Shown: positions 7,280 through 15,670 of the stretch, in pieces
Layout of the letters: every line of letters starts with the position of its first letter
Position numbering within the stretch: position 1 is the stretch's first letter
From: a virus
IMG/VR virus record: IMGVR_UViG_3300029258_000663
Span: 1-34,692 of that record
Length of the DNA stretch: 34,692 nucleotides
Direction: 5' to 3' (one strand)
The notes under the pieces: model-generated
The model's input: the letters and a program-made list of their open reading frames with translations, nothing else
Databases searched by the model: none
Told to the model about the DNA's origin: nothing
Position numbers and translations under genes: made by a program

Positions 7280-7705
7280 ATGGATTACGATGGCGCATGG
7301 CAAGTGATGTACGATGCACTCAGGGCTGGGCTAGATGCTGCTGGGCTGAATAGCGTGACTTTGGCAGCGGTCCACTCGCAGGACAGCCAGACGGCAGGTG
7401 AGGCCCTGGAGCCACCCTATGTCATATACAGCCAAGAGCGTGAGATAGGCATAGGCACCATGGGCAGTGGGCCTAACAAGGTGGCTGAATCTGGCTGGCG
7501 TATCACGGCACGTGCCAGGGACCTGCAGGAGATTCTGGACATTGCCACGGCGGTGACTGACAAGCTGGAGCTTGAGGACATTGCCACCACAGCAGATGGA
7601 TATGAAACCACTGCAGTGGAGCTAATTGGTGCTCAGACCCTGTGGGAGCAGGACAGCAAACTGCATGCATTCCTGCTGCGTATCAACTGGGAGCGCAGCA
7701 AGTAA
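7280..7705 (+). CDS. tail terminator protein
   Basis: 141 residues, after AGGAGG. The layout fits tail terminators/completion proteins: an N-terminal helix (YDALRAGLDAAGL), PPYVIYSQEREIG, a long amphipathic helix (DLQEILDIATAVTDKLE), then a final beta strand (AFLLRINWER). It caps the tail tube and joins it to the head closure ring. It lies between the gp10-like gene and the tail tube gene, as expected. The unit ends here; a late motif follows after 6 nt. Confidence 0.72.
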   Translation: MDYDGAWQVMYDALRAGLDAAGLNSVTLAAVHSQDSQTAGEALEPPYVIYSQEREIGIGTMGSGPNKVAESGWRITARARDLQEILDIATAVTDKLELEDIATTADGYETTAVELIGAQTLWEQDSKLHAFLLRINWERSK

Positions 7706-7711
7706 GGCCTG

Positions 7712-7726
7712 CCAGTATTCTCTTAG
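7712..7726 (+). promoter_or_regulatory. repeated late motif CCAGTATTCTCTTAG, copy 2
   Basis: Exact copy of the motif, 85 nt before the tail tube start. It is followed by TGAA, as in copies 3 and 5 (copy 4 has ATGAA). It gives the tail tube gene its own start of transcription, reasonable for one of the most abundant tail proteins. Confidence 0.65.
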
Positions 7727-7750
7727 TGAAGCACAGGCGCACGTAAGGGC

Positions 7751-7772
7751 GCACCACTCTAGTTTGTGGTGC
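7751..7772 (+). other. 7-bp hairpin in the tail tube leader
   Basis: GCACCAC (7751-7757) pairs perfectly with GTGGTGC (7766-7772) around an 8-nt loop, between late motif copy 2 and the tail tube gene. There is no U-tract, so an mRNA-stabilising 5' hairpin is more likely than a terminator. Confidence 0.45.
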
Positions 7773-7811
7773 CTGAGGCAGGCGCTGCTAGCACTTAGGA
7801 GGTGCAGACAT

Positions 7812-8213
7812 ATGCCCGCATATCGTGGCAAGGACCTAGAGGTGGTTTTCGCTGGTGTGACCATCAGCGGTGATGGGCGCTCTGTCTCATACGAGGAAAG
7901 CGCTGACATCCTTGATGACACCACATACGGTGATGACAACCGGACCAAGCAAAGCGGACTCAAGGACGGCTCAGGCTCATTTGAGGCCCTGGACCAGACT
8001 GGTACCTGGAGCGCTGCGTGGCAGGCCATTCAGCCTGGCGACAGTGACACCATGGCCATCTACCCTGAAGGCAATACCAGTGGCAAGCGGTCCACTACCT
8101 TCACGGCAGTTATTGGCTCACGCTCTGTGGACTTCCCGTATGACGGCCTGGCCACTCTCAGCATGAGCTTTGAGATTTCTGGCGCTGTCGTTGAGGGTAC
8201 GGTATCCGTATAA
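7812..8213 (+). CDS. major tail tube protein
   Basis: 133 residues from ATG 7812, preceded by TTAGGAGGTG; a longer in-frame reading from 7626 would run back through the previous gene and the late motif and is rejected. Beta-rich with GVTISGDGRSVSYEESADILDDTTYGDDNRT, a long Gly/Ser hairpin (KQSGLKDGSGSFEA), and a final strand set ending ISGAVVEGTVSV, as in tail tube proteins that stack as hexamer rings. Located between the tail terminator and tail chaperones, with its own late motif and a following attenuator hairpin. Confidence 0.82.
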   Translation: MPAYRGKDLEVVFAGVTISGDGRSVSYEESADILDDTTYGDDNRTKQSGLKDGSGSFEALDQTGTWSAAWQAIQPGDSDTMAIYPEGNTSGKRSTTFTAVIGSRSVDFPYDGLATLSMSFEISGAVVEGTVSV

Positions 8214-8226
8214 GGTAGGCAAACCT

Positions 8227-8256
8227 GCTGGGGCTGGCATCTGGTCAGTCCCCAGC
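8227..8256 (+). terminator. attenuator hairpin after the tail tube gene
   Basis: GCTGGGG (8227-8233) and CCCCAGC (8250-8256), 7 perfect pairs with a 16-nt loop, followed by TTTACTT. It sits between the abundant tail tube gene and the chaperone genes and probably lowers read-through. Confidence 0.55.
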
Positions 8257-8275
8257 TTTACTTAGGAGGTAAGAG

Positions 8276-8551
8276 GTGGCAAAGGCAGACCTGCGTAAGG
8301 TTGAGTACGGTGACGGGCAGCACCTGGTGTATGACGCTGACATGAAGATGGGTGCACTGCGGCGCATCATGTCGGCAGGCCAGACTGGTGACATTGAGGT
8401 GATGTTTGAGGCATTCACTGGCATTGTCATGGAGTGGTCATACAAGGGTGACCCCCGTAAGATGGAGGCGTGGGATGACCTGCGCAAATCTGAATTCACG
8501 GCGCTCAATGAGGCCCTGATGGAGGACTTGCAGGCCCTGGGGGAAGGGTAG
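8276..8551 (+). CDS. tail assembly chaperone, short form
   Basis: 91 residues from GTG 8276, with AGGAGG upstream. Position between tail tube and tape measure, small acidic helical product and an overlapping -1 frame make this the first of the two tail assembly chaperones (lambda G-like). It would coat the tape measure protein during tail assembly. Helices such as MGALRRIMSAGQTGDIEVMFEAF and DLRKSEFTALNEALMEDL fit. It ends at TAG 8549-8551 just after the G-rich stretch where the frameshift is expected. Confidence 0.8.
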   Translation: MAKADLRKVEYGDGQHLVYDADMKMGALRRIMSAGQTGDIEVMFEAFTGIVMEWSYKGDPRKMEAWDDLRKSEFTALNEALMEDLQALGEG

Positions 8552-8730
8552 GGCGTGCTGCTGTAGTTGCTCACTTCAGCGGAGAACCCACGCCATATGA
8601 ATGGGTGCGCTTGCAAGTCTGTGAGCGCATGGGCTGGACGTTTCAGGAGTACGATGATACGCCAGCCAAGGATATGTATGAGGCCCTGGAGCTATGGAGC
8701 AAGGAAAAGCTGCTGAAGGGCACCAAATAG
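8276..8730 (+). CDS. tail assembly chaperone, long form by -1 frameshift
   Basis: The -1 frame is open from the run CTGGGGGAAGGG (8537-8548) to TAG 8728-8730. It reads about 60 residues, including HFSGEPTPYEWVRLQV and DMYEALELWSKEKLLKGTK. There is no good start codon with a ribosome site for this second part alone. A -1 shift on the G run would make a G-T type fusion, the arrangement conserved in most long-tailed phages. The slip site is not the textbook XXXYYYZ heptamer; GGGGGAA (8539-8545) is the most likely place. The fusion is strongly expected from position; the exact slip codon is not certain. Confidence 0.72.
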
Positions 8731-8746
8731 GGCAGTAGGCTTCCAC

Positions 8747-8847
8747 CACAGCCCACCACGTAGCCCACCTGGGCCGTTTCGGTATCGTCTGGTATCGGGA
8801 GGCCTGGGTGGGCTGTCGCACGCTTACAGGCCATCTGGTGGGCTGTG
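8747..8847 (+). other. two nested inverted repeats before the tape measure gene
   Basis: The outer pair CACAGCCCACCA (8747-8758) and TGGTGGGCTGTG (8836-8847) is perfect over 12 bp. The inner pair AGCCCACCTGGGCC (8762-8775) and GGCCTGGGTGGGCT (8801-8814) pairs over 14 with two G-U. AGCCCACC and GGTGGGCT are shared by both pairs, so alternative pairings exist. It may end transcription after the chaperones; a late motif follows 15 nt later. Confidence 0.6.
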
Positions 8848-8862
8848 AGGGCATAACTTGCC

Positions 8863-8877
8863 CCAGTATTCTCTTAG
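8863..8877 (+). promoter_or_regulatory. repeated late motif CCAGTATTCTCTTAG, copy 3
   Basis: Exact copy, 49 nt before the tape measure start. Downstream it continues GTGAAAGCCAC, identical to copy 5 near 30010, so these two copies match over 25 bases (with 1 nt less on the left in copy 5). Confidence 0.65.
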
Positions 8878-8926
8878 GTGAAAGCCACACAAGGCCCCAA
8901 GGTTAGCTGCTGCATGGAGGTGAGGC

Positions 8927-10939
8927 GTGGTACTGGCTGATGAGCTACTGCTAAAGGTACGTGCTGATACCAAGGGTGCGGAAAAGTCCGTAACTGGGTT
9001 TGCGGAGCATACCCGCACCAAGATGAAGCAGGTTAGCCAGTCATTCACCAATGCTGGGCGCTCGTTGACCACAAAGCTGACGCTGCCGATTGTCGGCCTG
9101 GCCACAGTGGCTGTCAAGAAATTCTTTGCCCAGGAAGTGGCTACTGCCAAGCTGCAGAGTAGCTTTGAATCCATGGGCGCATCAGCGTGGACATCCATGG
9201 ATGCACTGCAGGGACTGGCTGACAGCATCCAGGCCACCAGCACCTTTGGTGATGAGGCGGTGGAGTCCATGCAGGCGGTGCTGCTGACCTTTGGTCAAAT
9301 CAAGAATCAGGGTGAGGGTGCCAATGCTGTCTTTGACCGCACTACGCAGGTGACTGCTGATATGGCAGCCCTCATGGAGACTGACCTGCAGAGCGCAGCC
9401 ATCATGCTTGGCAAGGCGCTCAATGACCCAGTGGCTAACCTGGGTGCGCTGTCACGTTCTGGTGTGCAATTCACAGCAGACCAGAAAGAGCTTATCAAGG
9501 GCCTGTGGGAATCCGGTGACGCACTGGGCGCTCAGAAGGTCATCCTTGAGGAACTGGAACGCCAGTTTGGTGGCACGGCTGAGGCGGTAGCCAATACAGC
9601 TAGTGGTAAGTGGCAGCAGGCCATGAATAAGATGGGTGACAGCATGGAGATTGTTGGCGGCATCATTGCACCCATCGTGGTTGAGGTTGCCGACAAAATC
9701 AGTGAGCTTGCGGTGAGTTTTGACGGCCTGGATGAGAAATGGCAGCGGCTGATTGTGGGTGCCTCTGGCGGTGCTGCAGCCATCGGCCCACTGCTGCTGG
9801 TACTAGGCAACGCAGTCAAGGTGCTGACATTCCTGACCACTCCCATAGGACTCATCATTGCGGCCATTGCTGGCGTGGTCTGGGTACTGCACCAGATGGG
9901 CGTGGAATGGGAGGACGTTGTAAGCTGGATTCAGAACGTATTTCTGCCCACAGTGCAGCCCATCCTTGAGGAATTCCAGGCCATAGTCAGTGAGGTGCTG
10001 GGTAAGGTCACAGCTTGGTTTGAGGAAAACTGGGACACCATCATGGAAGTGGTTGAGAAGGGTGCCACGTTCCTGATGGACACATGGAATGAAATATGGG
10101 CAGTTATTGGGCCAGTCATTGAGAAGCTGGTGGCCTTTGCGGTTGAGGAAATCGGCGCCCTAATTCAGTGGTTCATTGACAACTGGCCACGCATCCAGGA
10201 AGTCATTGAGAAGGTCATGGGCATCATTCAGCGATTCTGGGAGCGCATCTGGGGCACAATCAGTGAATTCATTGGCCCCATCTTTGACGGCATCATGCGC
10301 ACCATCAGTGGCGCACTAGACATCATCAAAGGCGTCATCCAGACAGTGCTCAGCATCATCACAGGTGACTGGGGCGCTGCATGGGACGGCATCAAGCAGG
10401 CTGTCAGTGGCGCATGGGATGCCATCAATGGCGCAGTGGATACCGCATGGCAGACGCTGCAAGCTACGTGGGATACCATCATCAGCACCTTGGGCCTGGC
10501 CTGGGATACATTCTGGGGCGGTCTGGGTGAGGGCATTTCCGCCATCGGCACTGCGGTTGTGGATGCACTCAAGGGCGTCATAAATGCGCTCATTGGTGCA
10601 CTTGAGGATGGCGTCAACTTTGCGCTGCGTGGTCTACAGAAAGCCATAGATGCTGCAGACGTGATTGCTGGCCCATTTGTCAACTTCCCAGATGAGATGT
10701 TTACCCCCATCAGCATTCCAAGGCTGGCAGAGGGCGGCATAACCACAAGTGACGGCCCTGTGCGTGTGGGTGAGCGTGGCATTGAGGTGCTTAACTTGCC
10801 TGCGGGCACCAGCGTGCAACCACTGACTGGTAGCAACGGCAACGGTGCCACTGTCTACATTGACAAGATGATGGGCGGTGACCCCAAGGCAACGGCTGAT
10901 GAAATTGGCTGGGAATTCACTAAGCGTGGAGTGGCGTAA
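8927..10939 (+). CDS. tape measure protein
   Basis: 670 residues, the longest gene in the window, from GTG 8927 after GGAGGTGAGG. It sets tail length and exits through the tail during DNA injection. Features: an N-terminal helical region with FTNAGRSLTTKLTLPIVGLATVAVKKFF and TFGDEAVESMQAVLLTFGQIKNQG, typical of phage tape measures; hydrophobic segments at about 280-330 (LLLVLGNAVKVLTFL, GLIIAAIAGVVWVL); then Trp-rich repeats (WNEIWAVIGPVIEKL, WERIWGTISEFIGPIF, WGAAWDGIKQAVSGAW). At roughly 0.15 nm per residue the tail would be about 100 nm. The C-terminal GIEVLNLPAGTSVQPL is a usual tape-measure ending. No lysozyme or peptidase motif seen. Confidence 0.9.
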   Translation: MVLADELLLKVRADTKGAEKSVTGFAEHTRTKMKQVSQSFTNAGRSLTTKLTLPIVGLATVAVKKFFAQEVATAKLQSSFESMGASAWTSMDALQGLADSIQATSTFGDEAVESMQAVLLTFGQIKNQGEGANAVFDRTTQVTADMAALMETDLQSAAIMLGKALNDPVANLGALSRSGVQFTADQKELIKGLWESGDALGAQKVILEELERQFGGTAEAVANTASGKWQQAMNKMGDSMEIVGGIIAPIVVEVADKISELAVSFDGLDEKWQRLIVGASGGAAAIGPLLLVLGNAVKVLTFLTTPIGLIIAAIAGVVWVLHQMGVEWEDVVSWIQNVFLPTVQPILEEFQAIVSEVLGKVTAWFEENWDTIMEVVEKGATFLMDTWNEIWAVIGPVIEKLVAFAVEEIGALIQWFIDNWPRIQEVIEKVMGIIQRFWERIWGTISEFIGPIFDGIMRTISGALDIIKGVIQTVLSIITGDWGAAWDGIKQAVSGAWDAINGAVDTAWQTLQATWDTIISTLGLAWDTFWGGLGEGISAIGTAVVDALKGVINALIGALEDGVNFALRGLQKAIDAADVIAGPFVNFPDEMFTPISIPRLAEGGITTSDGPVRVGERGIEVLNLPAGTSVQPLTGSNGNGATVYIDKMMGGDPKATADEIGWEFTKRGVA

Positions 10940-11820
10940 TGGCTGACTATCAGTTTGAGTACAGAGGCCTGACCCTGGGCAAGGATACTGACTATCACAT
11001 CGTGGCAGTTGAGGGCCTAGAGGACGATGAGGTGCGCATGGGTGACGTGCAGATTCCCAGGCGTGGCGGTGACATTGCTGGCCTGCACGTGGCTGCAGGG
11101 CGCAGCATCATCATGGATATCATTGTGAAGGGTGACAAGGACAGCCAGGCACTGCGTGACAAGGTGCAGGCGCTCATTGACGCATTCCAGCATTCTGATG
11201 AGTCCCACCAACTGAAGTTTCAGGAGCCTGGTATGGCGCAACGCTACGTCAACGCACGCAGCGTGGGCCGTGTATCGGCACGCAGTCCACGTAGTCCATT
11301 CATGCCCATGCACAAGGTGAGGCTGAAGCTGGCGGACCCCAGGACCTATGCAGTGGCGCAGGACCAGGACACGCTGCAAGTGTACTCTGCCAGTGGCGGT
11401 GGCCTTGATTATGGTATCACTGACTACGGCAAGGACTACGCAGTGGACGCCAGCAGTGAAGTGGTCCTAATTAATGATGGTAACGCCAACGCCTGGCCAC
11501 TCATCAGATTCTATGGGCCGACAGTGGGCACTATCACCCAGGTGACGCTGACTAACCAGACCACTGGCCAGAGCCTGGTGATGGATACCACCATGCTGAC
11601 CGGCCAGGTACTCACAGTGGACATGCACAGCATCGTGACTGTGCCACCCAGTGATGACTTTGTAATCAAGCTGGGCACCACTAACAAGTATTCAGAATGG
11701 GCACAACCACGTGAGCCATTCTACATAGCGCCTGGTGACAACACATTGAGATTTGAGGTAACGGGCGGCACCAGCACAGACGCACTGTGCGTGGTGGCGT
11801 TCCATGATACGTGGCTGTAA
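10939..11820 (+). CDS. distal tail protein
   Basis: 293 residues; ATG 10939 shares a base with the tape measure stop. Position right after the tape measure and the N-terminal half (MGDVQIPRRGGDIAG..AGRSIIMDIIVKG..ALRDKVQALIDAF) fit Dit-type proteins, which form the hexamer hub at the tail tip. A second beta-rich half follows (VVLINDGNANAWPLIRFYGPTVGTITQVTLTNQTTGQSL), like the galectin-like domain of larger Dit proteins. ALCVVAFHDTWL ends it. Function call from position plus layout. Confidence 0.78.
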   Translation: MADYQFEYRGLTLGKDTDYHIVAVEGLEDDEVRMGDVQIPRRGGDIAGLHVAAGRSIIMDIIVKGDKDSQALRDKVQALIDAFQHSDESHQLKFQEPGMAQRYVNARSVGRVSARSPRSPFMPMHKVRLKLADPRTYAVAQDQDTLQVYSASGGGLDYGITDYGKDYAVDASSEVVLINDGNANAWPLIRFYGPTVGTITQVTLTNQTTGQSLVMDTTMLTGQVLTVDMHSIVTVPPSDDFVIKLGTTNKYSEWAQPREPFYIAPGDNTLRFEVTGGTSTDALCVVAFHDTWL

Positions 11821-11840
11821 ACGCTCAGGAGGTGTGATAC

Positions 11841-13277
11841 ATGGCTACTACATATACAGATGCCACCATGGGCGCAAGGGCCATTGGTGCAAGGACAGAC
11901 AGCGCTGGGACTCCAGTGACGGATGTGAGCGCTGAGGAAGATAGATACAGTCAGATGCATGACGGGCAGGGCAAGCTGGCTGCTGATTCATTGGTGCCTG
12001 CGGCTGGTGCTGCAGCCACCATGAATGTGGTGCTAGGCTCTGGCTCTGCTAAGGCTGACTTTTACGTGGTGGCTGGCACCATCCCTGGCCAGGGTAACTA
12101 CCTGGTGCGCCTGGCGGGCGCTAATCAGACGGTGACCCTGAATGCTGCTGACGGCTCACTGCCACGCAAGGATGAGATTTACCTGGTAGTGCTGGACAAT
12201 GCGTATGACTCCACTGGCCTGGCTCTGCCACGGTTTGCCTATCGTGACGGCACGCCTGCAGCCAGCCCCAGTGCCCCTGGGCCTGACCCATCGTGGGATG
12301 CATACGTAAAGCTGGCCACCATTGACGTGCCTGCGGCTGCGGCTGACATCCTGGCCTGCACCATCACAGATGAGCGCACTGAGTCCTCATTTGCAGTGCG
12401 TGACATGGACGTGGCTGGTGACCTTACTGTGGCAGGCACTGGCATCATTGACGGCGTGAACATCGGCACCCATGCCCATGATGGCACTGCTGCTGGTGGT
12501 ACGGCCATTGATGCCACTGACCTTACCAACATCAAGGCGGCTGTGGACGCTGCCAACGTGGATGCTGACACGCTTGATGGTCTGGACTCCACTGACCTGG
12601 CCCCCATTGCCCATGTGGGTGCTGGCGGTGGTCAGCACTCACTGGTCAGCGCTGGCTCACACGGATTCATGTCTAACACTGACAAGAGCAAGCTGGACGG
12701 CATTGAGTCGGGCGCCACTGCTGACCAGTCGGCGGCTGAGATTCTGGCATCACTCAAGACTGTGGACGGCGCAGGCTCAGGCCTGGACGCTGACCTGCTG
12801 GACGGCAACAGCGCAGCGGCGTTTGCACTGGCCAGCCACGGCAATCACGTCACCACAGACGGCGTGGACCATGATGACATTGTGCTGAAGTATGGCCAGG
12901 GCAAAGCCAGTACAGCACAGAATATCGGCACAGGACTCACCCCACTGTCCACCGGGTCAATCGTGCTGCCATCCAGAGGCGTCATTGTGGTCATGTGGAA
13001 TATCACCATCAGCAAGACCAATACTGATGGCGGTGACAACATCTTGACCATCCTGCCACGTGATGATGGTGTCAATATGGATACCACCAACTGGCAGTAC
13101 CACCAGTTGCATAATCTGATTACTGCTGATGGTGAGGTGTGCTCACTATCTGGTATCGCTGTGCAAGTCTGGAGCGGTGCCAATACCAGCACGTACTCAC
13201 TCTATCTGTCAAAGCAGGGCAACGGCACCTTTGACTTTGAGCGAGGGCACATCACAGCGTTTGCCATCCCGTACTAA
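11841..13277 (+). CDS. tail fibre or baseplate protein
   Basis: 478 residues after AGGAGG. Residues 1-190 look like a baseplate-attachment region rich in beta strands. Residues about 200-330 carry fibre-type repeats: IGTHAHDGTAAGG (HxH metal-binding-like), DADTLDGLDSTDLA and DADLLDGNSAAAFA (the LDG-x-DS/A-x-x-x-FA repeat seen in phage fibres), and KSKLDGIESGATADQ. The C-terminus (GSIVLPSRGVIVVMWNITISK..SLYLSKQGNG) is a globular beta domain, possibly for host binding. Trimer formation is expected for this class. Target receptor is unknown. Confidence 0.72.
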   Translation: MATTYTDATMGARAIGARTDSAGTPVTDVSAEEDRYSQMHDGQGKLAADSLVPAAGAAATMNVVLGSGSAKADFYVVAGTIPGQGNYLVRLAGANQTVTLNAADGSLPRKDEIYLVVLDNAYDSTGLALPRFAYRDGTPAASPSAPGPDPSWDAYVKLATIDVPAAAADILACTITDERTESSFAVRDMDVAGDLTVAGTGIIDGVNIGTHAHDGTAAGGTAIDATDLTNIKAAVDAANVDADTLDGLDSTDLAPIAHVGAGGGQHSLVSAGSHGFMSNTDKSKLDGIESGATADQSAAEILASLKTVDGAGSGLDADLLDGNSAAAFALASHGNHVTTDGVDHDDIVLKYGQGKASTAQNIGTGLTPLSTGSIVLPSRGVIVVMWNITISKTNTDGGDNILTILPRDDGVNMDTTNWQYHQLHNLITADGEVCSLSGIAVQVWSGANTSTYSLYLSKQGNGTFDFERGHITAFAIPY

Positions 13278-13286
13278 GAGGTAACC

Positions 13287-14333
13287 ATGGCCACGTACAA
13301 CATCGTGAGTGTGCGCAGGACACCACAGAGCGCAACGGTTCCAACCTACACAGAGTTGGGACCTTTGCGCGCATCCACATTCAGAGTCAAGGATTTTAAG
13401 ACGATGACAGCATCTGAGTGTGACGTGACGGTGGGCCTGCGCTCATTGGACCCCGACACCAAGGCTGCGCTGCTGGATTTGGCGGCTGAGCCAATTGAGG
13501 TCTGGGTCTATCGGGACGGCACACGCATCTTCGCTGGGCCAGTCACGGGCGGCAATATCGAGGGTGACAACATCACGCTCAACTGCCGGGGCAGACTCAT
13601 TTACCTGGGGTATATGCTGGTATGGGCTGACAAGACATTCAGCAGCGCTGACCTATTCACCATTGCCAAGGGATTGATTGATGACTGGCAGGCGCTGACA
13701 TACGGCAACTTTGGTCTGCTGACTGCGAGCATTGGCACGCTGGGCACCACCAGGAGCCTGAAGATTCCTGGGGCATCTGAATTTCCCACGGTATCCACCA
13801 GCATTGGCAACGTGGCTGCGGGCAGCTTTGACGTGTGGATAGACCCTGATACGGGCAACGTGGAGTTTGCTGCAGCACGAGGCACTGACCTGAGTGCCAC
13901 GGTGACCATTGAGCGAGGCGTGGCAGCCACCAGTGCTGGGTTTGCCCTTGGGCCTGGCATAGTGGCATCTGAGGTGTACGCAGCGGGCACCAGTCCTGAC
14001 GCTGTGATCGTCACCAGCAAGTCTGACGCTACCCTGCGGGCTAGCTTTGGGCGCAGCGGACTGGGCACCACGCATGACCCTGTGACAGACACCAGTCACC
14101 TGAGTGACCTGGCAGATGATGACCTGGCAGCGGCGGGCAGTGTGTACTTTGTGCCGGGCGGTGAATTGTTTGAGGTGCCTGAGGCTGACTTTGATGATAT
14201 GGAGCCAGGAAATACAGTTGAGTATTCATATGACTTCGGCCTGGGCCGGTTGACCCAGAACATGAGGATTGAGAAGCGGGAACTAAATGTGGACCAGGCA
14301 GGACAAGAGCGAATCAGTGTGGAGTTTGAGTAA
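13287..14333 (+). CDS. minor tail protein, baseplate hub-like
   Basis: 348 residues, after AGAGGTAACC. The N-terminal half is beta-rich with VWVYRDGTRIFAGPVTGGNIEGDNITLNCRGRLIYLG, the OB/hub-like strand pattern seen in gp27/gp44-type tail hub proteins, which fit a ring under the distal tail protein. The second half (GSFDVWIDPDTGNVEFAAARGTDLSATVTIERG) and the C-terminal QNMRIEKRELNVDQAGQERISVEFE fit the same class. No peptidase motif is visible, so any tail lysin activity must lie elsewhere. Ends overlapping the next ATG. Confidence 0.7.
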   Translation: MATYNIVSVRRTPQSATVPTYTELGPLRASTFRVKDFKTMTASECDVTVGLRSLDPDTKAALLDLAAEPIEVWVYRDGTRIFAGPVTGGNIEGDNITLNCRGRLIYLGYMLVWADKTFSSADLFTIAKGLIDDWQALTYGNFGLLTASIGTLGTTRSLKIPGASEFPTVSTSIGNVAAGSFDVWIDPDTGNVEFAAARGTDLSATVTIERGVAATSAGFALGPGIVASEVYAAGTSPDAVIVTSKSDATLRASFGRSGLGTTHDPVTDTSHLSDLADDDLAAAGSVYFVPGGELFEVPEADFDDMEPGNTVEYSYDFGLGRLTQNMRIEKRELNVDQAGQERISVEFE

Positions 14334-15670
14334 TGGCTAGGCAACGTAATCTCTATGAAATCCTAGAGGCCCATGAGCTTGGGCTGAGGCAAATCAAGGC
14401 AACACTGGCACGGATTAGTACTACTGGTATCAGTGAGCATGACGCACTGACTGGTCTGGGTGATGATGACCACCCACAGTACCACAACGACGCACGTGGA
14501 GATGCACGCTATTCGCCGCTAGCTCATGCGCACGCTCACAGTTCCTTGACGGGCGTGGGCGCATCGGACCATCATGCCAGGTACACAGATGCTGAGGCAG
14601 CAGCCAAGATCGCTGCTGATGGGCTGTACATGCCGAAAACTGGTGGCACCTTTACAGGTGATGTCAGCGTTACCTCTGGTGCTGACTTGTTTACTCACAA
14701 GATCCACACAGGCGGGACGGTATGGACTCAAGAACCTTGGTCGGCTTCGACCATTGAGCTAGGCGATTACGGGGCCATCGGAACGCAAGGAAGCTACGCC
14801 CTGGATATGGCCTGGAACTTTGACCGTGGCACCGATTCCGGCTACTACCACAAGAGCGTTAACTCCTATTCGTCGGCTGGCTTGATCCGCATCAATAACA
14901 ATGGTATTACGTTCTGCTTTGATAGCTCATACGGGGCGACCTCAACTCCCACGCAGCACCTGCGGATGGAACCAGACGGGGAGCTGAACTTTATCGGCGT
15001 TGTGGATATCCAAGACGACGGCACGACACGTTTCGGCGGGGATGCGTCGTACACGAATATGTACGATCCATCCGGAAACAAGAAGCTGTGGATTGGTAGT
15101 TCGTCCCACTACTACAACGCCGACAACCACTATTTCCGTGACGTAAGCAGCAATCAGCTAGTTCGCATTATCGACTACTCGGCTTCGACTTCGGTGTTGC
15201 AGCTTAGGGATGGGCTTACCAATGTCGGCAATCACGAGACGCTGAGGCTCAATCGGGGCACAGGCTCGACTATGCAATACGTCGGGTATTACTCCAGCTA
15301 CATTCACAATCCCGACACAGGGGAACGAGAGAAGTTCAAGGTCCTGCCTCTCTCGATGAACCACAAGTACTGGAAGCGGGAGTGGTTCATGGACCTGCGC
15401 CCGATCAAGTACGACCGTCGCACTGAGAAGCTGGTGGACGCTTCCACACCACCAGACTTTGTGCAGCGTGAGCTAGGATTTTCAATCGAGAACCTGTCAA
15501 AGAACACAGAGCTACTGACGACGAAGGGCAACCAGCGTGGTGGGAGTCCCGACGAGTACGCACTGCTCGCTGTGACCGTTGACTACGTACAGCACTTAAA
15601 GTGCAGGCTCGACAAGAGCGACAAGCGTATTACCGAACTAGAAAGTCAGTTAGCAAAGTGCTTGCAATAG
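14333..15670 (+). CDS. mosaic tail fibre with S74-like intramolecular chaperone end
   Basis: 445 residues; ATG 14333 overlaps the hub stop. Residues 1-115 are a standard fibre shaft: DHPQYHNDARGDARYSPLAHAHAHSSLTG and YMPKTGGTFTGDVSVTSG. Residues about 120-330 are a Gly/Ser/Tyr-rich receptor-binding domain. The last 100 residues (MDLRPIKYDRRTEK..RELGFSIENL..YALLAVTVDYVQHLKCRLDKSDKRITELES) follow the peptidase S74 chaperone plan: LRPV-like strand, GF-x-x-E-type strand, then Y-L/V helix into a coiled coil. A possible autocleavage Ser is in PLSMNHKYWKRE. From about base 14690 codon use changes (many TCG serines, more GATC sites), pointing to an imported tip module. Confidence 0.78.
   Translation: MARQRNLYEILEAHELGLRQIKATLARISTTGISEHDALTGLGDDDHPQYHNDARGDARYSPLAHAHAHSSLTGVGASDHHARYTDAEAAAKIAADGLYMPKTGGTFTGDVSVTSGADLFTHKIHTGGTVWTQEPWSASTIELGDYGAIGTQGSYALDMAWNFDRGTDSGYYHKSVNSYSSAGLIRINNNGITFCFDSSYGATSTPTQHLRMEPDGELNFIGVVDIQDDGTTRFGGDASYTNMYDPSGNKKLWIGSSSHYYNADNHYFRDVSSNQLVRIIDYSASTSVLQLRDGLTNVGNHETLRLNRGTGSTMQYVGYYSSYIHNPDTGEREKFKVLPLSMNHKYWKREWFMDLRPIKYDRRTEKLVDASTPPDFVQRELGFSIENLSKNTELLTTKGNQRGGSPDEYALLAVTVDYVQHLKCRLDKSDKRITELESQLAKCLQ

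Noticed and set aside
7626-7811. Upstream in-frame extension of the tail tube gene
   Set aside because: It would read through the late motif and its leader hairpin, and overlap the tail terminator gene; ATG 7812 has a perfect AGGAGG.
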